64,000 nucleotides of DNA from Canibacter sp052085365 (GCA_052085365.1 JBQDFP010000001.1:1-64000), one strand, 5' to 3'. Positions 16,081 through 25,056 are shown, numbered from the stretch's first letter. Translations and numbers: made by a program. The notes: generated by a model from the letters alone, not told the origin.

Positions 16081-16965
16081 ATGACTTGGCTGCTGCGTGA
16101 TGTAAATAAAATTGTGAACGGTTTGTGGCCAGAGGACACCGCCGCCGACTGGGATCGGGTCGGTCTAACGGTTGGCCACGAGCTGGCTCCAGTGAAAAAA
16201 ATCATGCTCGCTCTCGATGCCGTGCAATCTACAGTATCCGAGGCTCTTGAAACAGATGTGGATCTACTCCTGACCCATCACCCCCTTCTTTTGCGAGGAA
16301 TCACAAGCGTTACAGAAAACACCGCAAAGGGTGCCCTGCTCGCGCAAATGATCCGCGGAAATTGTGCCTTGATATCCGCACACACCAATGCTGATCAGCC
16401 TGAAGACGGAGTCTCAGATGTTTTGGCGAAACGGTTCGGAATGAACGAGATCCGCCCCATCGTTGCCGGGCCGGTCGAAGGCATCGGTATTGGAAGGGTT
16501 GGGAACCTACCCGAGCCAGTACCTCTTGCTCAATTTGCACGTGTGGTGCACCGTGTCATTCCTGAAACGGCCTCCGGTATTCGTATCTCGGGAGACCCCG
16601 ATGCGATGGTCCAACATATTGCGTTATGCGGGGGAGCCGGAGATAGTTTGCTTGATGATCCTTTAGTGCGTGCAGCAGATGTATATGTGACGAGCGACCT
16701 GCGTCATCATCCGGCTAGTGAATCTCGAGAGCAGAGCTTCATCACCGGCGGGCCTGCCCTTATCGACATTTCGCACTGGGCCGCAGAGTCGGTCTGGTTG
16801 GAGACCGCATCACGGCAGTTGAGCGCTGCAATGCCTGATGTTGAAATTATCGTGAGCAGTCTCCGCACTGACCCCTGGAATTTTGTGATTGGTGGTGACG
16901 GACGTGTTCCTGCAGAATCACCGCGACCACAAGCTGGCAGTGTTCACGGCCGTCATGGAAGGTAG
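16081..16965 (+). CDS. NIF3-family (YbgI/DUF34) dinuclear metal protein
   Basis: 294 residues. The metal-binding pattern of the family is visible: LLTHHPLLLRG near residue 65, SAHTNADQPEDGVSD near residue 100, and the C-terminal histidine and glutamate in DISHWAAESVWLE. The opening segment (LRDVNKIVNGLWPEDTAADWDRVGLTVG) is diagnostic. NIF3/YbgI proteins form hexameric toroids with a two-metal site. A GTP cyclohydrolase-like activity has been proposed for some members, but no role is settled. It is followed after 9 bp by a coiled-coil protein gene, the same pair found as Rv2230c-Rv2229c in Mycobacterium. The stop codon TAG is also part of the next gene's predicted -10 box. Confidence 0.9.
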   Translation: MTWLLRDVNKIVNGLWPEDTAADWDRVGLTVGHELAPVKKIMLALDAVQSTVSEALETDVDLLLTHHPLLLRGITSVTENTAKGALLAQMIRGNCALISAHTNADQPEDGVSDVLAKRFGMNEIRPIVAGPVEGIGIGRVGNLPEPVPLAQFARVVHRVIPETASGIRISGDPDAMVQHIALCGGAGDSLLDDPLVRAADVYVTSDLRHHPASESREQSFITGGPALIDISHWAAESVWLETASRQLSAAMPDVEIIVSSLRTDPWNFVIGGDGRVPAESPRPQAGSVHGRHGR

Positions 16966-16968
16966 GCT
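16963..16968 (+). promoter_or_regulatory. -10 box overlapping the nif3-family stop codon
   Basis: TAGGCT includes the TAG stop (16963-16965) and ends 6 nt before the ATG at 16975. The downstream gene may therefore have its own leaderless transcript. Confidence 0.45.
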
Positions 16969-16974
16969 GACACC

Positions 16975-17703
16975 ATGAAAGCGAGCCCTATGCAGCAGCA
17001 GCGTCTACTCACCCTCCAAGACCTCGACACACAAGCAGCACGAGTGCGTCGAAAACTACAGCAACTACCGGAACGACAAGAAGCCGCTGATCTTGAAACT
17101 GCCATGAGTGAGCGTCGGCCAGCGTTCAAAGAAGCGCAGCGAAAAAAGGAAGAGCTCGAGACTGAAATTGCACGTCTTGAAAGTGACCTCGAGATGATGC
17201 GCGAACGTAAACGACGGGACGAAGCACGCTTAACAGGCTCCGTGTCGAGTAAGGACGCATCTGCGCTGCAAGACGAAATCGATACGCTGAACCGGCGCGC
17301 TGAGGTTCTTGAAGAGCGGGAACTCGAGTTTATGGAAGAACTCGAAGGCGCTACTGAGATTTATGATTCGCGAGCAAAAGAGCTGGAAGAAATTGAGCAG
17401 CGCCGTCAAAAAGCGCGAGACAAGATCGAATCCGCTGAAGAACAAGCACACACTGAACTCAATGCCGTATTGCATGAACGAGGCAACGTCGCAGCCGAAA
17501 TAACCTCTGAACTTCGTGAAGTATATGAGCGACTCCGTGAACGAACAGGCATTGGTGCGGCACGACTTCGTGGAAACGTTTCAGCAGCGAGCAATATGTC
17601 GCTCGGACCCGCTGAGCTTCGAGGACTATTGATGACTCCTGAAGATGAACTTATTTTCTGCCCGCACACCGGAGCGATACTAGTACGAGAATCTACAGAA
17701 TAG
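16975..17703 (+). CDS. Coiled-coil protein with a degenerate C4 zinc ribbon (Rv2229c type)
   Basis: 242 residues. Residues 10-185 are a long, highly charged coiled coil rich in E, K, R and L (for example KEELETEIARLESDLEMMRERKRR). The C-terminal 55 residues align with the zf-RING_7 zinc-ribbon region of this family (LGPAELRGLLMTPEDELIFCPHTGAILVRE). Homologues normally carry two CxxC pairs. Here the first pair is replaced by the region SAASNMSL and the second is reduced to CPHTG, so at most one Cys and one His remain. Zinc binding is doubtful. The gene is next to the NIF3-family gene as in other actinobacteria. The function is unknown; a scaffold or chaperone-like role is sometimes suggested for coiled-coil members. 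Confidence 0.82.
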   Translation: MKASPMQQQRLLTLQDLDTQAARVRRKLQQLPERQEAADLETAMSERRPAFKEAQRKKEELETEIARLESDLEMMRERKRRDEARLTGSVSSKDASALQDEIDTLNRRAEVLEERELEFMEELEGATEIYDSRAKELEEIEQRRQKARDKIESAEEQAHTELNAVLHERGNVAAEITSELREVYERLRERTGIGAARLRGNVSAASNMSLGPAELRGLLMTPEDELIFCPHTGAILVRESTE

Positions 17704-17732
17704 GGTGCGTCATTTGCATTAGGATTGAAGTC

Positions 17733-18096
17733 GGAATGGGTCGGTGAGACGGTCGCGTCAGAGTGAACACTTTGCCGAGGAACGTCCGGGCTCCATAGGG
17801 GAGAATGGTGGATAACATCCACCCGGGGTAACCCGCGAGATAGTGCAACAGAGAGTAGACCGCCAGCTGGACTGGTAAGGGTGAAAGGGTGGTGTAAGAG
17901 ACCACCAGCGTGCGTGGTGACACGCGCGGCTTGGTAAACCTCGTTCGGAGCAAGGTCAGACAGAAGACGTTGAGGTTCCCCGCTGAGTCTTCGGGTAGAC
18001 CGCTAGAGTGGGTTGGCAACAACACACCGAGAGAGATGACCGTCACGGTGAACCATGTTTACTGGACAGAACCCGGCGTATGAACCGGCCCATTCC
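17733..18096 (+). ncRNA. rnpB: RNase P RNA
   Basis: The 5' GGAATGGGTCGG pairs with the 3' CCGGCCCATTCC to close helix P1. Inside are the conserved core segments GAGGAACGTCCGGGCTCC (about 17777) and ACAGAACCCGGCGTATGAA (about 18066), which form the P4 pseudoknot and catalytic core. The length of 364 nt and GC-rich layout fit bacterial type A RNase P. With the RnpA protein it removes tRNA 5' leaders. It lies between the zinc-ribbon-like gene and the small SPOR-like gene. The ends are set from the P1 pairing. Confidence 0.95.
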
Positions 18097-18118
18097 ACAA
18101 TTTACGAAGGAGTAAACG

Positions 18119-18322
18119 ATGCCGAATGAAGACTGGGGAGTGACCGACCCCGAGGCACAGTATTACTACAACAGTGTCACCGGAGAAGTCGAGCAAGGAA
18201 AACAATCGAATTCCTTAGATCGTATCGGCCCGTTCTCGACTCGTGCAGAAGCGGCACGTGCGCCGGAAATCGTGAAAGAACGTGCTGAGAAGTGGGCCGA
18301 AGAAGAAGCCGCTGAAGATTAA
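18119..18322 (+). CDS. Small SPOR-domain-like protein
   Basis: 67 residues, strongly acidic, with no membrane segment. It reads EAQYYYNSVTGEVEQGKQSNSLDRIGPFSTRAEAARA, then a charged helix ending in EEEAAED. Similar 60-75-residue proteins beside glutamine synthetase genes in Micrococcales are annotated as SPOR-domain proteins because of the GPFSTRAEAARA segment. True SPOR domains are about 70 residues and bind denuded peptidoglycan, so this one would be minimal and lacks an export signal. GAAGGAG lies 6 nt before the ATG. It is 39 bp upstream of glnA2 and probably cotranscribed with it. The function is unknown. Confidence 0.7.
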   Translation: MPNEDWGVTDPEAQYYYNSVTGEVEQGKQSNSLDRIGPFSTRAEAARAPEIVKERAEKWAEEEAAED

Positions 18323-18361
18323 TCTAGGTTCACAACCGTCCCGATAGGGGGAGTCCCTTAC

Positions 18362-19699
18362 ATGTCAAAACAACGAGATTTTGTGCTCCGCACTATTGAA
18401 GAGCGTGGCGTCCGGTTTGTTCGTCTCTGGTTCACTGATGTATCGGGCACACTCAAATCAATATCGCTCGCACCTGCCGAGGTAGAAGGTGCCTTTAACG
18501 AAGGTATCGGCTTTGACGGTAGCGCAATCGAAGGTCTCACCCGTATTTCAGAATCCGACCTCCTGCTCAAGCCGGACCCCGCCACATTTCAGTTATTGCC
18601 GTGGCGAGGCAACGAAGGATCCACCGGGCGCATGTTTTGCAACATTCATACCCCAAACGGAGAGCCGTCATTTTCTGATCCACGACAAGTTCTGAAGCGT
18701 CAACTTGATCGTGCGAAAGATCTCGGTTTTACTTTCTACACTCATCCCGAAATAGAGTTTTATCTCTTTGAGTCGTCAAAAATAGGTGAAGACGGGCCTG
18801 TGCCGGTTGACCATGCAGGCTACTTCGACAATGTGCCGGGCGGAACTGCACATGATTTTCGGCGGGCGAGCGTTAATATGCTCGAGGACCTTGGTATCTC
18901 AGTTGAGTTCAGCCATCATGAGGGCGGACCCGGTCAAAATGAAATTGACCTCCGCTATGCGGATGCGCTCAGCATGGCGGATAACATCATGACGTTCAGG
19001 GCCGTTGTGAAAGAAGTTGCAATTGAGCAAGGGGTTCACGCGACATTTATGCCCAAACCGTTGAGCCATCAGCCCGGTTCTGGCATGCATACACACCTGT
19101 CATTGTTTGAAGGCGACGAAAATGCGTTCTATGATCCTGCCGCAAAGTATCAGCTCTCCCAAACCGGACGCCGATTTGTCGCAGGACTGCTCAGACATGC
19201 GTCTGAAATCAGTGCGGTCACAAATCAATATGTGAACTCCTACAAGAGAATTTGGGGTGGAGACGAAGCTCCATCATTCATCTGTTGGGGACACAACAAC
19301 TCGTCAGCCCTCGTACGAGTTCCAATGTACAAGCCCGGAAAAGGCGGAAGCGCTCGTGTCGAATATCGCGCCCTTGACAGCGCAGCTAACCCTTACCTAG
19401 CGTACGCGGTGCTGCTTGCCGCGGGTCTCAAAGGTATAGAAGAAGAATACGAGTTGCCGCCAGAAGTGGATGGCGACGTGTGGTCATTAACCGAGGCAGA
19501 ACGCCGAGCCATGGACATTTCGCCGCTACCAGCGAGTCTCGATCACGCGATCGATGCGACCGCCCAATCTGATCTCGTGGCCGACACGCTTGGTGAGCAA
19601 GTGTTCTCGTACTATCTTCGAGACAAAAGCCGGCTGGTTGAGGAATACCGACGTCAAGTAACTCGTTGGGAACTTGATCGGCTTCTCGAATCGATATAG
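18362..19699 (+). CDS. glnA2: Glutamine synthetase type I paralogue (GlnA2)
   Basis: 445 residues. Type I glutamine synthetase features are present: GIGFDGSAIEGLTRISESDLLL near the N-terminus, EIEFYLFE, MPKPLSHQPGSGMHTHLSLF, and NQYVNSYKRIW with RVEYRALDSAANPYLA. These form the ATP, metal and glutamate sites. Where GlnA1 has KDLYELPPEE around the adenylylation tyrosine, this protein reads GDVWSLTEAERR, so the target tyrosine is replaced by tryptophan. It is shorter than GlnA1 and matches the GlnA2 group beside glnE in mycobacteria, some members of which act on other amine substrates. GGGGAG precedes the ATG, and the glnE start follows three bases after the stop. Confidence 0.9.
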   Translation: MSKQRDFVLRTIEERGVRFVRLWFTDVSGTLKSISLAPAEVEGAFNEGIGFDGSAIEGLTRISESDLLLKPDPATFQLLPWRGNEGSTGRMFCNIHTPNGEPSFSDPRQVLKRQLDRAKDLGFTFYTHPEIEFYLFESSKIGEDGPVPVDHAGYFDNVPGGTAHDFRRASVNMLEDLGISVEFSHHEGGPGQNEIDLRYADALSMADNIMTFRAVVKEVAIEQGVHATFMPKPLSHQPGSGMHTHLSLFEGDENAFYDPAAKYQLSQTGRRFVAGLLRHASEISAVTNQYVNSYKRIWGGDEAPSFICWGHNNSSALVRVPMYKPGKGGSARVEYRALDSAANPYLAYAVLLAAGLKGIEEEYELPPEVDGDVWSLTEAERRAMDISPLPASLDHAIDATAQSDLVADTLGEQVFSYYLRDKSRLVEEYRRQVTRWELDRLLESI

Positions 19700-19702
19700 A
19701 TC

Positions 19703-22700
19703 GTGGTAAATCGCAGTCGACAACTCACAAATCTTGCAAAGGCAGGCTTTGCAGCATTATCCAGCGCGGACGAAGGACTGCATGAACTCGCAGAATGCTG
19801 CGGACTTGACCTGAACGACATGGTGCGCGCGTTCTCAAAGGCAGCAGATCCCGATACCGCGCTGTGGCGAATACTTGCAATTGTCACGACCCATCCTCAG
19901 TCATTGCACAAGCTTTCACTCGAAGAACTTGAACGTTTGACGCTCCTTGTAGGCGCTTCGCCTGCCCTTGGAGATTTCTTTCGACGTCAGCCTAGATATC
20001 TTCGAACTCTCCTGCAAAACGGTGGAACGGTCCGCGCATACAGCGAAGTGCGAGCAGAAATCTGTGACGCCGTGACAAACGGCCAATTCTCTCAAACGTT
20101 TGATGCCGATGAGATCGTGGATCATGCGCGGGTGGCAAGGCTACGAGTCACCCCCGGGACTGACGGGCGAGATCAGATGCGCGTGCGATACCGGGAACTT
20201 CTTGCGGAGCTTATGCTGTATGACCTTGAACAAGCAGCGATGCGCAAAGATTACAACACAGGAGACGCCTCAGATCTTTTTTCTCAGATCTCTGACGCGC
20301 TCTCTGAGCTTGCAGAAGCCGCAATTGAAGCGAGCTTGCTGGTTGCTCGAGCCACCCTCGTCGAAGACGGAGGACATGGCACGAAGCTTCAAACTGAACA
20401 GGTGTACGCGACGCCATTGGCGGTTGTCGCAATGGGCAAGTGCGGGGCCGAAGAGCTGAACGTAGTCTCAGATGTTGATGTGCTGTTTGTGACCGATGAT
20501 TGTGAAAGCGAGGGAATCGATCATGAGACGGTGATTCAAACCTCGATACGAATCGCGAGTGAAACGATGCGAGCAATTCATGACCCCTCACATGAACCGC
20601 CGCTCTGGCAGCTGGACGCAAACCTTCGCCCGGAAGGAAAGAACGGGCCGCTGGTGCGCACGCTCGGATCATATCTGCGTTACTACGACACGTGGGCTGA
20701 AGCGTGGGAATTTCAAGCACTGCTGAAAGCACGCCAAATAGCTGGAGACGCGTCAATTGGTGACGCATTTATTTCGCGCACGCGTGAACAAGTGTGGGCT
20801 TCGAGCTCGCGGCCAGACTTTGTTGGCACGGTCCAGCGGATGCGTGAACGAGTCACCGAACATATCGACCCCGACGAAGCAGATTACGAACTGAAACTCG
20901 GCCCGGGAGGGCTGCGAGATGTCGAGTTTAGTGTCCAATTACTTCAGCTTGTGCACGGCGCCCATGATGAGACGCTACGCGACGCAGGAACACTCTCCGC
21001 ATTGGAAGCTCTTGTGGACGGAGGCTATGTGGCTCGAACAGACGGCGAAGAGCTTTCTCGCGCGTACGCCCAGACACGTGTGCTTGAACATCGGCTTCAA
21101 CTTCGAGATCTGCGTCGAACTGCACGGATGCCGTCCGACCCTGAGCAACTTCGGATACTTGCTCGTTCGAGTGGCTTCGCACGGAACGCTGAAGATTTGG
21201 TCAAGTTCTGGGTGGAAAACAAGAGAATAATTCGCTCACTCCATCAGAAGATCTTTTACGCGCCGCTACTCAATGCAGTTGCAGCGCTACCTGACCAAGA
21301 AGTGTTGTTGCGGACAGAGGCCGCACGGGACCGACTGAGTAGTATTGGCTTTCGAGATCCAAATGGTGCTTTGCGACACCTGTCAGCACTCACTGCCGGA
21401 ACCACGCGGCGTGCGACGATTCTGCGAAATTTGCTCCCGGTACTGTTGCAATGGCTTGGTGAAGGGGCTGCACCCGACGCGGGTCTTATTTCATTTCGTC
21501 GAGTCACTGAAGCAAGCGGGCATATACCGTGGTTCCTGCGCTTGCTACGCGATGGCACAGATGCCGCAGAACGACTCACAAAGGTTCTCTCAAATTCACG
21601 GTTTATTTCTGACCTGTTGATTTCTCAGCCCGAAGCCGTGGCCTGGCTTGAAAATGAAGAACAACTGTGGCCGTCAAAATTTGAAGCGTTACACACAGAA
21701 ATGCGTTCCACGGCTCAACGCCGAGACACACTAGAGAAAGCTGCTGCAGCTATTCGTGCCATACATCGACGAGAAGTGTTGCGCATAGCAATGGGACGCA
21801 TTGTTGGCGTGAACAGCGATCAGGATGTCTCGGAAGGCCTCGATAGTGCCCACACAGCGCTTCTTGATGGACTTACTGCCACGATGCAACGGGTAACGCC
21901 TGAATATGCGGACCTACAGATAGCCTTCATTGCGCTCGGCCGTTATGGCGGCATGGAGCTGGGGTTCTCGTCTGATTTGGATATTGTCGCGGTCTATCGA
22001 GCACCAGAGGGACGAGAAAATGCGCGCTGTGATGCTGAGAAATTCATTGTAGATCTCAGAGCACTCGTGTCTGATCCTCGGTTTACGGTAGATCTTGATT
22101 TCGATCTCAGACCTGAGGGTAAAAATGGTGCGCTCGCGAGAACAATTGAAGGGTACGAAGCCTATTACGGGAAATGGTCATTGACGTGGGAAGCCCAAGC
22201 CCTCCTTCGGGCACGTGCGGCAGTTGGATCAGAAGAGCTTGGTGCGGAATTCATTACTATTGCGGACCAGGTGAGGTTTCCGGAAGCGTTAAGTTCCAAC
22301 GATATTCGAGAGATCCGTACGCTCAAGGCTCGCATGGAAGGAGAGCGGTTGCCGCGTGGGGCTGATCCTCGCAGGAACTTGAAACTCGGAGCAGGAGGCA
22401 TTAGCGACACAGAATGGCTCGTACAGCTTATCCAACTGAAGCATGGACACTCGCATCCTGAGCTACGCACAACCTCCACGCTGGGAGCCTTACGTGCCGC
22501 CGTCGATGCGGGGTTTATGAAAAAAGAAGACGCACGTCATCTCATTAACGCTTGGCAGTTTGCTAGTGCGCTGCGCTCTGCCGAAAAGCTGTGGTCGGGT
22601 AAATCTACCGACGCTCTACCTGAAAGCCGGGAAGATCTCGAGGGTATCGCGAGCATTTTGGGTTTTGCACGCGGCCACACCACCGAACTTGAAGAAAAAT

Positions 22701-22894
22701 GGTTCACGCTTTCAAGAAAAGCCCGAAAAATTTTTGAACGAGAATTTTATGGAGCAGTCTTTGGTCCACCGCACCCAGGAGAGCATCCTCGGCAAGAATC
22801 ACTTCGTCACGACACCGCTGCGCACAGCACTGCCCGTGCTGAATACAGCAGAGCTCCGCTCAGGGGACACCCGAGAGACCACCGACATATATAA
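19703..22894 (+). CDS. glnE: Glutamine synthetase adenylyltransferase/deadenylylase (GlnE)
   Basis: 1063 residues, the length of a full bifunctional enzyme. Two nucleotidyltransferase domains are present. The N-terminal (deadenylylase) half has VAMGKCGAEELNVVSDVDVLFV, and the C-terminal (adenylylase) half has IALGRYGGMELGFSSDLDIVAVY. Each is followed by LRPEGKNGPLVRT or LRPEGKNGALART. GLRDVEFSVQLLQL and GISDTEWLVQLIQL are the paired helical motifs. GlnE modifies the tyrosine of GlnA1, encoded convergently downstream. It begins at GTG (19703), 3 nt after glnA2, with no ribosome site, which suggests coupled translation. About 45 residues after the usual end at EREFYG look unconserved and proline/histidine-rich. 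Confidence 0.95.
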   Translation: MVNRSRQLTNLAKAGFAALSSADEGLHELAECCGLDLNDMVRAFSKAADPDTALWRILAIVTTHPQSLHKLSLEELERLTLLVGASPALGDFFRRQPRYLRTLLQNGGTVRAYSEVRAEICDAVTNGQFSQTFDADEIVDHARVARLRVTPGTDGRDQMRVRYRELLAELMLYDLEQAAMRKDYNTGDASDLFSQISDALSELAEAAIEASLLVARATLVEDGGHGTKLQTEQVYATPLAVVAMGKCGAEELNVVSDVDVLFVTDDCESEGIDHETVIQTSIRIASETMRAIHDPSHEPPLWQLDANLRPEGKNGPLVRTLGSYLRYYDTWAEAWEFQALLKARQIAGDASIGDAFISRTREQVWASSSRPDFVGTVQRMRERVTEHIDPDEADYELKLGPGGLRDVEFSVQLLQLVHGAHDETLRDAGTLSALEALVDGGYVARTDGEELSRAYAQTRVLEHRLQLRDLRRTARMPSDPEQLRILARSSGFARNAEDLVKFWVENKRIIRSLHQKIFYAPLLNAVAALPDQEVLLRTEAARDRLSSIGFRDPNGALRHLSALTAGTTRRATILRNLLPVLLQWLGEGAAPDAGLISFRRVTEASGHIPWFLRLLRDGTDAAERLTKVLSNSRFISDLLISQPEAVAWLENEEQLWPSKFEALHTEMRSTAQRRDTLEKAAAAIRAIHRREVLRIAMGRIVGVNSDQDVSEGLDSAHTALLDGLTATMQRVTPEYADLQIAFIALGRYGGMELGFSSDLDIVAVYRAPEGRENARCDAEKFIVDLRALVSDPRFTVDLDFDLRPEGKNGALARTIEGYEAYYGKWSLTWEAQALLRARAAVGSEELGAEFITIADQVRFPEALSSNDIREIRTLKARMEGERLPRGADPRRNLKLGAGGISDTEWLVQLIQLKHGHSHPELRTTSTLGALRAAVDAGFMKKEDARHLINAWQFASALRSAEKLWSGKSTDALPESREDLEGIASILGFARGHTTELEEKWFTLSRKARKIFEREFYGAVFGPPHPGEHPRQESLRHDTAAHSTARAEYSRAPLRGHPRDHRHI

Positions 22895-22900
22895 ACTACA

Positions 22901-22936
22901 GAAGGAGGTATCTCACGAATACGAGACACCTCCTTC
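22901..22936. terminator. Bidirectional terminator between glnE and glnA1
   Basis: GAAGGAGGT-A-TCTC pairs with GAGA-C-ACCTCCTTC (one internal mismatch) around an 8-nt loop. It is 6 bp after the glnE stop and 12 bp after the glnA1 stop on the other strand. No long T-tract is present. Confidence 0.75.
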
Positions 22937-22948
22937 GTGCACGCGGGT

Positions 22949-24373
22949 TTAAATCGAGAAATACATTTCGAACTCATAAGGATGGGGGCGAAGCGCCATT
23001 GGCTGCAACTCGTTCTCACGCTTGTAAGAAATCCACGTATTGATGAGGTCTTCTGTGAAGACACCACCTTCAAGAAGGAAGTCCTGGTCAGCTTCAAGCG
23101 CACGAAGTACGTCCTCTAGATTCGTTGGAACCTGAGGAATGTTCTTCGCCTCTTCAGGAGGAAGCTCGTACAGATCTTTATCGATCGGTGCAAGTGGCTC
23201 GATCCGGTTTCGTATACCGTCAAGGCCCGCCATCAGCTGCGCGGCAAATGCGAGATAGGGGTTTGACGAGGCATCAGGTGCTCTGAACTCAATTCGTTTT
23301 GCCTTTGGGTTACTACCGGTGAGCGGTATACGAACGGCCGCAGAACGGTTCCCCGCAGAATACGCAAGATTAATCGGTGCTTCATAGCCCTTTACTAACC
23401 TGCGGAAGCTGTTAATTGTTGGGTTGGTGAACGCAAGCAGAGCTGGGGCGTGGTGCAGAACCCCACCAATGAACCAGCGTGCGGTATCTGAAAGGCCCGC
23501 ATAGCCGTTCTCGTCATAGAACAACGGGTCACCGTTTTTCCACAATGACATGTGCGTGTGCATTCCCGAACCATTGTCGTCATACAGCGGTTTTGGCATA
23601 AACGTCGCCGTTTTGCCCCACTCGGTAGCCGTGTTCTTTACGATGTATTTGAACTTCAATACGTCGTCAGCAGCTGCAACAAGCGTGTTAAAGCGATAGT
23701 TAATTTCAGCTTGACCGGGAGCACCAACCTCATGGTGCGCACGCTCAAGAATTAAACCTCCATCGCCCAGTCGCAAACAAATGTCATCGCGAAGGTCAGC
23801 CTGCTTATCGATTGGTGACACGGGAAAGTAACCGCCCTTGACGGGTGTGTGGTAGCCAAGGTTACCTTCGACATCGACTTTGTCACTGTTCCAGTTCGCC
23901 TCGACTGAGTCGACAGCAAACATGGTGTGTTCCGGACTGTTCTTTACACGCACTGAGTCGAAAATATAAAACTCGGCTTCCGGCGCAAAGAAAGCGGTGT
24001 CAGCAATACCAGTTGACTCAAGGTACTTCTCTGCCTTCTTCGCTACTTGTCGTGGATCACGTGCGTAAATCTCACCCGTACGCGGGTTGAAAATATCGAA
24101 CAGCATGATGAGCGTCTTTTCCACGCGAAAGGGATCCACGTAAGCGCTCGTTACATCCGGAATCAGCTGCATATCTGACTCGGCAATGCCCGCGAAACCG
24201 CGAATCGACGATGCATCAAACATTTGGCCATCTGTGAAGAAATCCTCGTCAACTGACTCGCCAGTAACAGTAAAGTGTTGTTGCACCCCTGGCAGGTCAG
24301 TGAAGCGAACATCAACGAATTTGACGTCGTTGTCCGCTATGTACTCGATCACTTCTTGTGGACTCGTGAACAT
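22949..24373 (-). CDS. glnA1: Glutamine synthetase type I (GlnA1)
   Basis: 474 residues from the ATG at 24371-24373, which has GAAGGAG 4 nt upstream; 25 more in-frame codons upstream are not family-like. It is the main ammonia-assimilating enzyme (glutamate + NH3 + ATP). Motifs: FVDVRFTDLPGVQQHFTV, FDASSIRGFAGIAESDM, APEAEFYIFD, MPKPLYDDNGSGMHTHMSLW, NPTINSFRRLV and RIEFRAPDASSNPYLA. The adenylylation site KDLYELPPEE is intact, with Tyr at about residue 402, so GlnE can regulate it. The C-terminus RPHPYEFEMYFSI is complete. It converges with glnE and is divergent from the RDD gene; the order glnA1-glnE-glnA2 equals that of mycobacteria. Confidence 0.96.
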   Translation of the reverse strand: MFTSPQEVIEYIADNDVKFVDVRFTDLPGVQQHFTVTGESVDEDFFTDGQMFDASSIRGFAGIAESDMQLIPDVTSAYVDPFRVEKTLIMLFDIFNPRTGEIYARDPRQVAKKAEKYLESTGIADTAFFAPEAEFYIFDSVRVKNSPEHTMFAVDSVEANWNSDKVDVEGNLGYHTPVKGGYFPVSPIDKQADLRDDICLRLGDGGLILERAHHEVGAPGQAEINYRFNTLVAAADDVLKFKYIVKNTATEWGKTATFMPKPLYDDNGSGMHTHMSLWKNGDPLFYDENGYAGLSDTARWFIGGVLHHAPALLAFTNPTINSFRRLVKGYEAPINLAYSAGNRSAAVRIPLTGSNPKAKRIEFRAPDASSNPYLAFAAQLMAGLDGIRNRIEPLAPIDKDLYELPPEEAKNIPQVPTNLEDVLRALEADQDFLLEGGVFTEDLINTWISYKRENELQPMALRPHPYEFEMYFSI

Positions 24374-24521
24374 ATCGCTCCTTCGTGGAATCCCAATTTT
24401 GGGTACAACCAGCTTAGGGGACGCAGCATTCGTACCGTGCACGCACATACAGAAACGAAATTATTCTCACCGTTTTTGCACCTGAGGAACCAGCGGTGCC
24501 TGTCACTGCTCGACAGTTCGA

Positions 24522-24527
24522 TACGAT
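24522..24527 (+). promoter_or_regulatory. -10 box for leaderless RDD transcript
   Basis: TACGAT ends 7 nt before the ATG at 24535. This spacing supports that ATG over the GTG at 24496. Confidence 0.45.
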
Positions 24528-24534
24528 GAGAACC

Positions 24535-24972
24535 ATGCCTAACGCTTCTTCACAAACCCGATTTGGTGATCTCGAGCCAAGTAAATGGCCAGGGGAGCGC
24601 CTGGGGCTTCCCGAAACTGGTCAAGGCTCGGTCGCACGAGTTGGCAGAAGGATTGGCGCAATCGTAATAGATTGGGCAATTGCAATGCTTGTCAGCTCGT
24701 GGCTCGTAACAGGTTCAGCACAGGCGCTAGTGACACTGGGAGTCTTCGCTTGCGCTCAAATCCTATTTATTCCTACGCTGGGCGGATCACTCGGGCATCT
24801 GGTTTTTGGGATGCGAATCGTGCCGATTGCAGGAGGCTGGGTCGGTATCTGGCGTCCGATCATCCGGACGCTTCTTCTGTGTCTCGTCATTCCCGTTGTG
24901 GTGTGGGATTCAGACCAACGAGGTTTTCACGACAAAATACCCGGTACAGTTCTTGTCCGGGTACGTGCGTAA
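24535..24972 (+). CDS. RDD-family membrane protein
   Basis: 145 residues from the ATG at 24535, chosen because a TACGAT box lies 7 nt upstream; an in-frame GTG at 24496 has no ribosome site. The RDD signature is present: VARVGRRIGAIVIDWAIAML with the Arg and Asp residues of the family. Helix 2 follows (ALVTLGVFACAQILFIPTLGGSLGHLVFGMRIV), then a third helix and the end FHDKIPGTVLVR. Three hydrophobic segments predict an integral membrane protein. Its place beside glnA1, with DUF4191 next, equals the Rv2219A-Rv2219 arrangement of Mycobacterium. No transport or enzyme activity is established for these short RDD proteins. Confidence 0.85.
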   Translation: MPNASSQTRFGDLEPSKWPGERLGLPETGQGSVARVGRRIGAIVIDWAIAMLVSSWLVTGSAQALVTLGVFACAQILFIPTLGGSLGHLVFGMRIVPIAGGWVGIWRPIIRTLLLCLVIPVVVWDSDQRGFHDKIPGTVLVRVRA

Positions 24973-25056
24973 CGAAATTCTTAGCGTACTGGCGAGATGC
25001 CACGAACAGGGACTGCGTCAAGTACAGGCTGCTAATCGGTGAAGTACTCAAAAAGT

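Noticed and set aside
16975..17703. Phage or secretion coiled-coil protein
   Set aside because: The neighbour NIF3 gene, the length and the C-terminal pattern identify the Rv2229c-type family.
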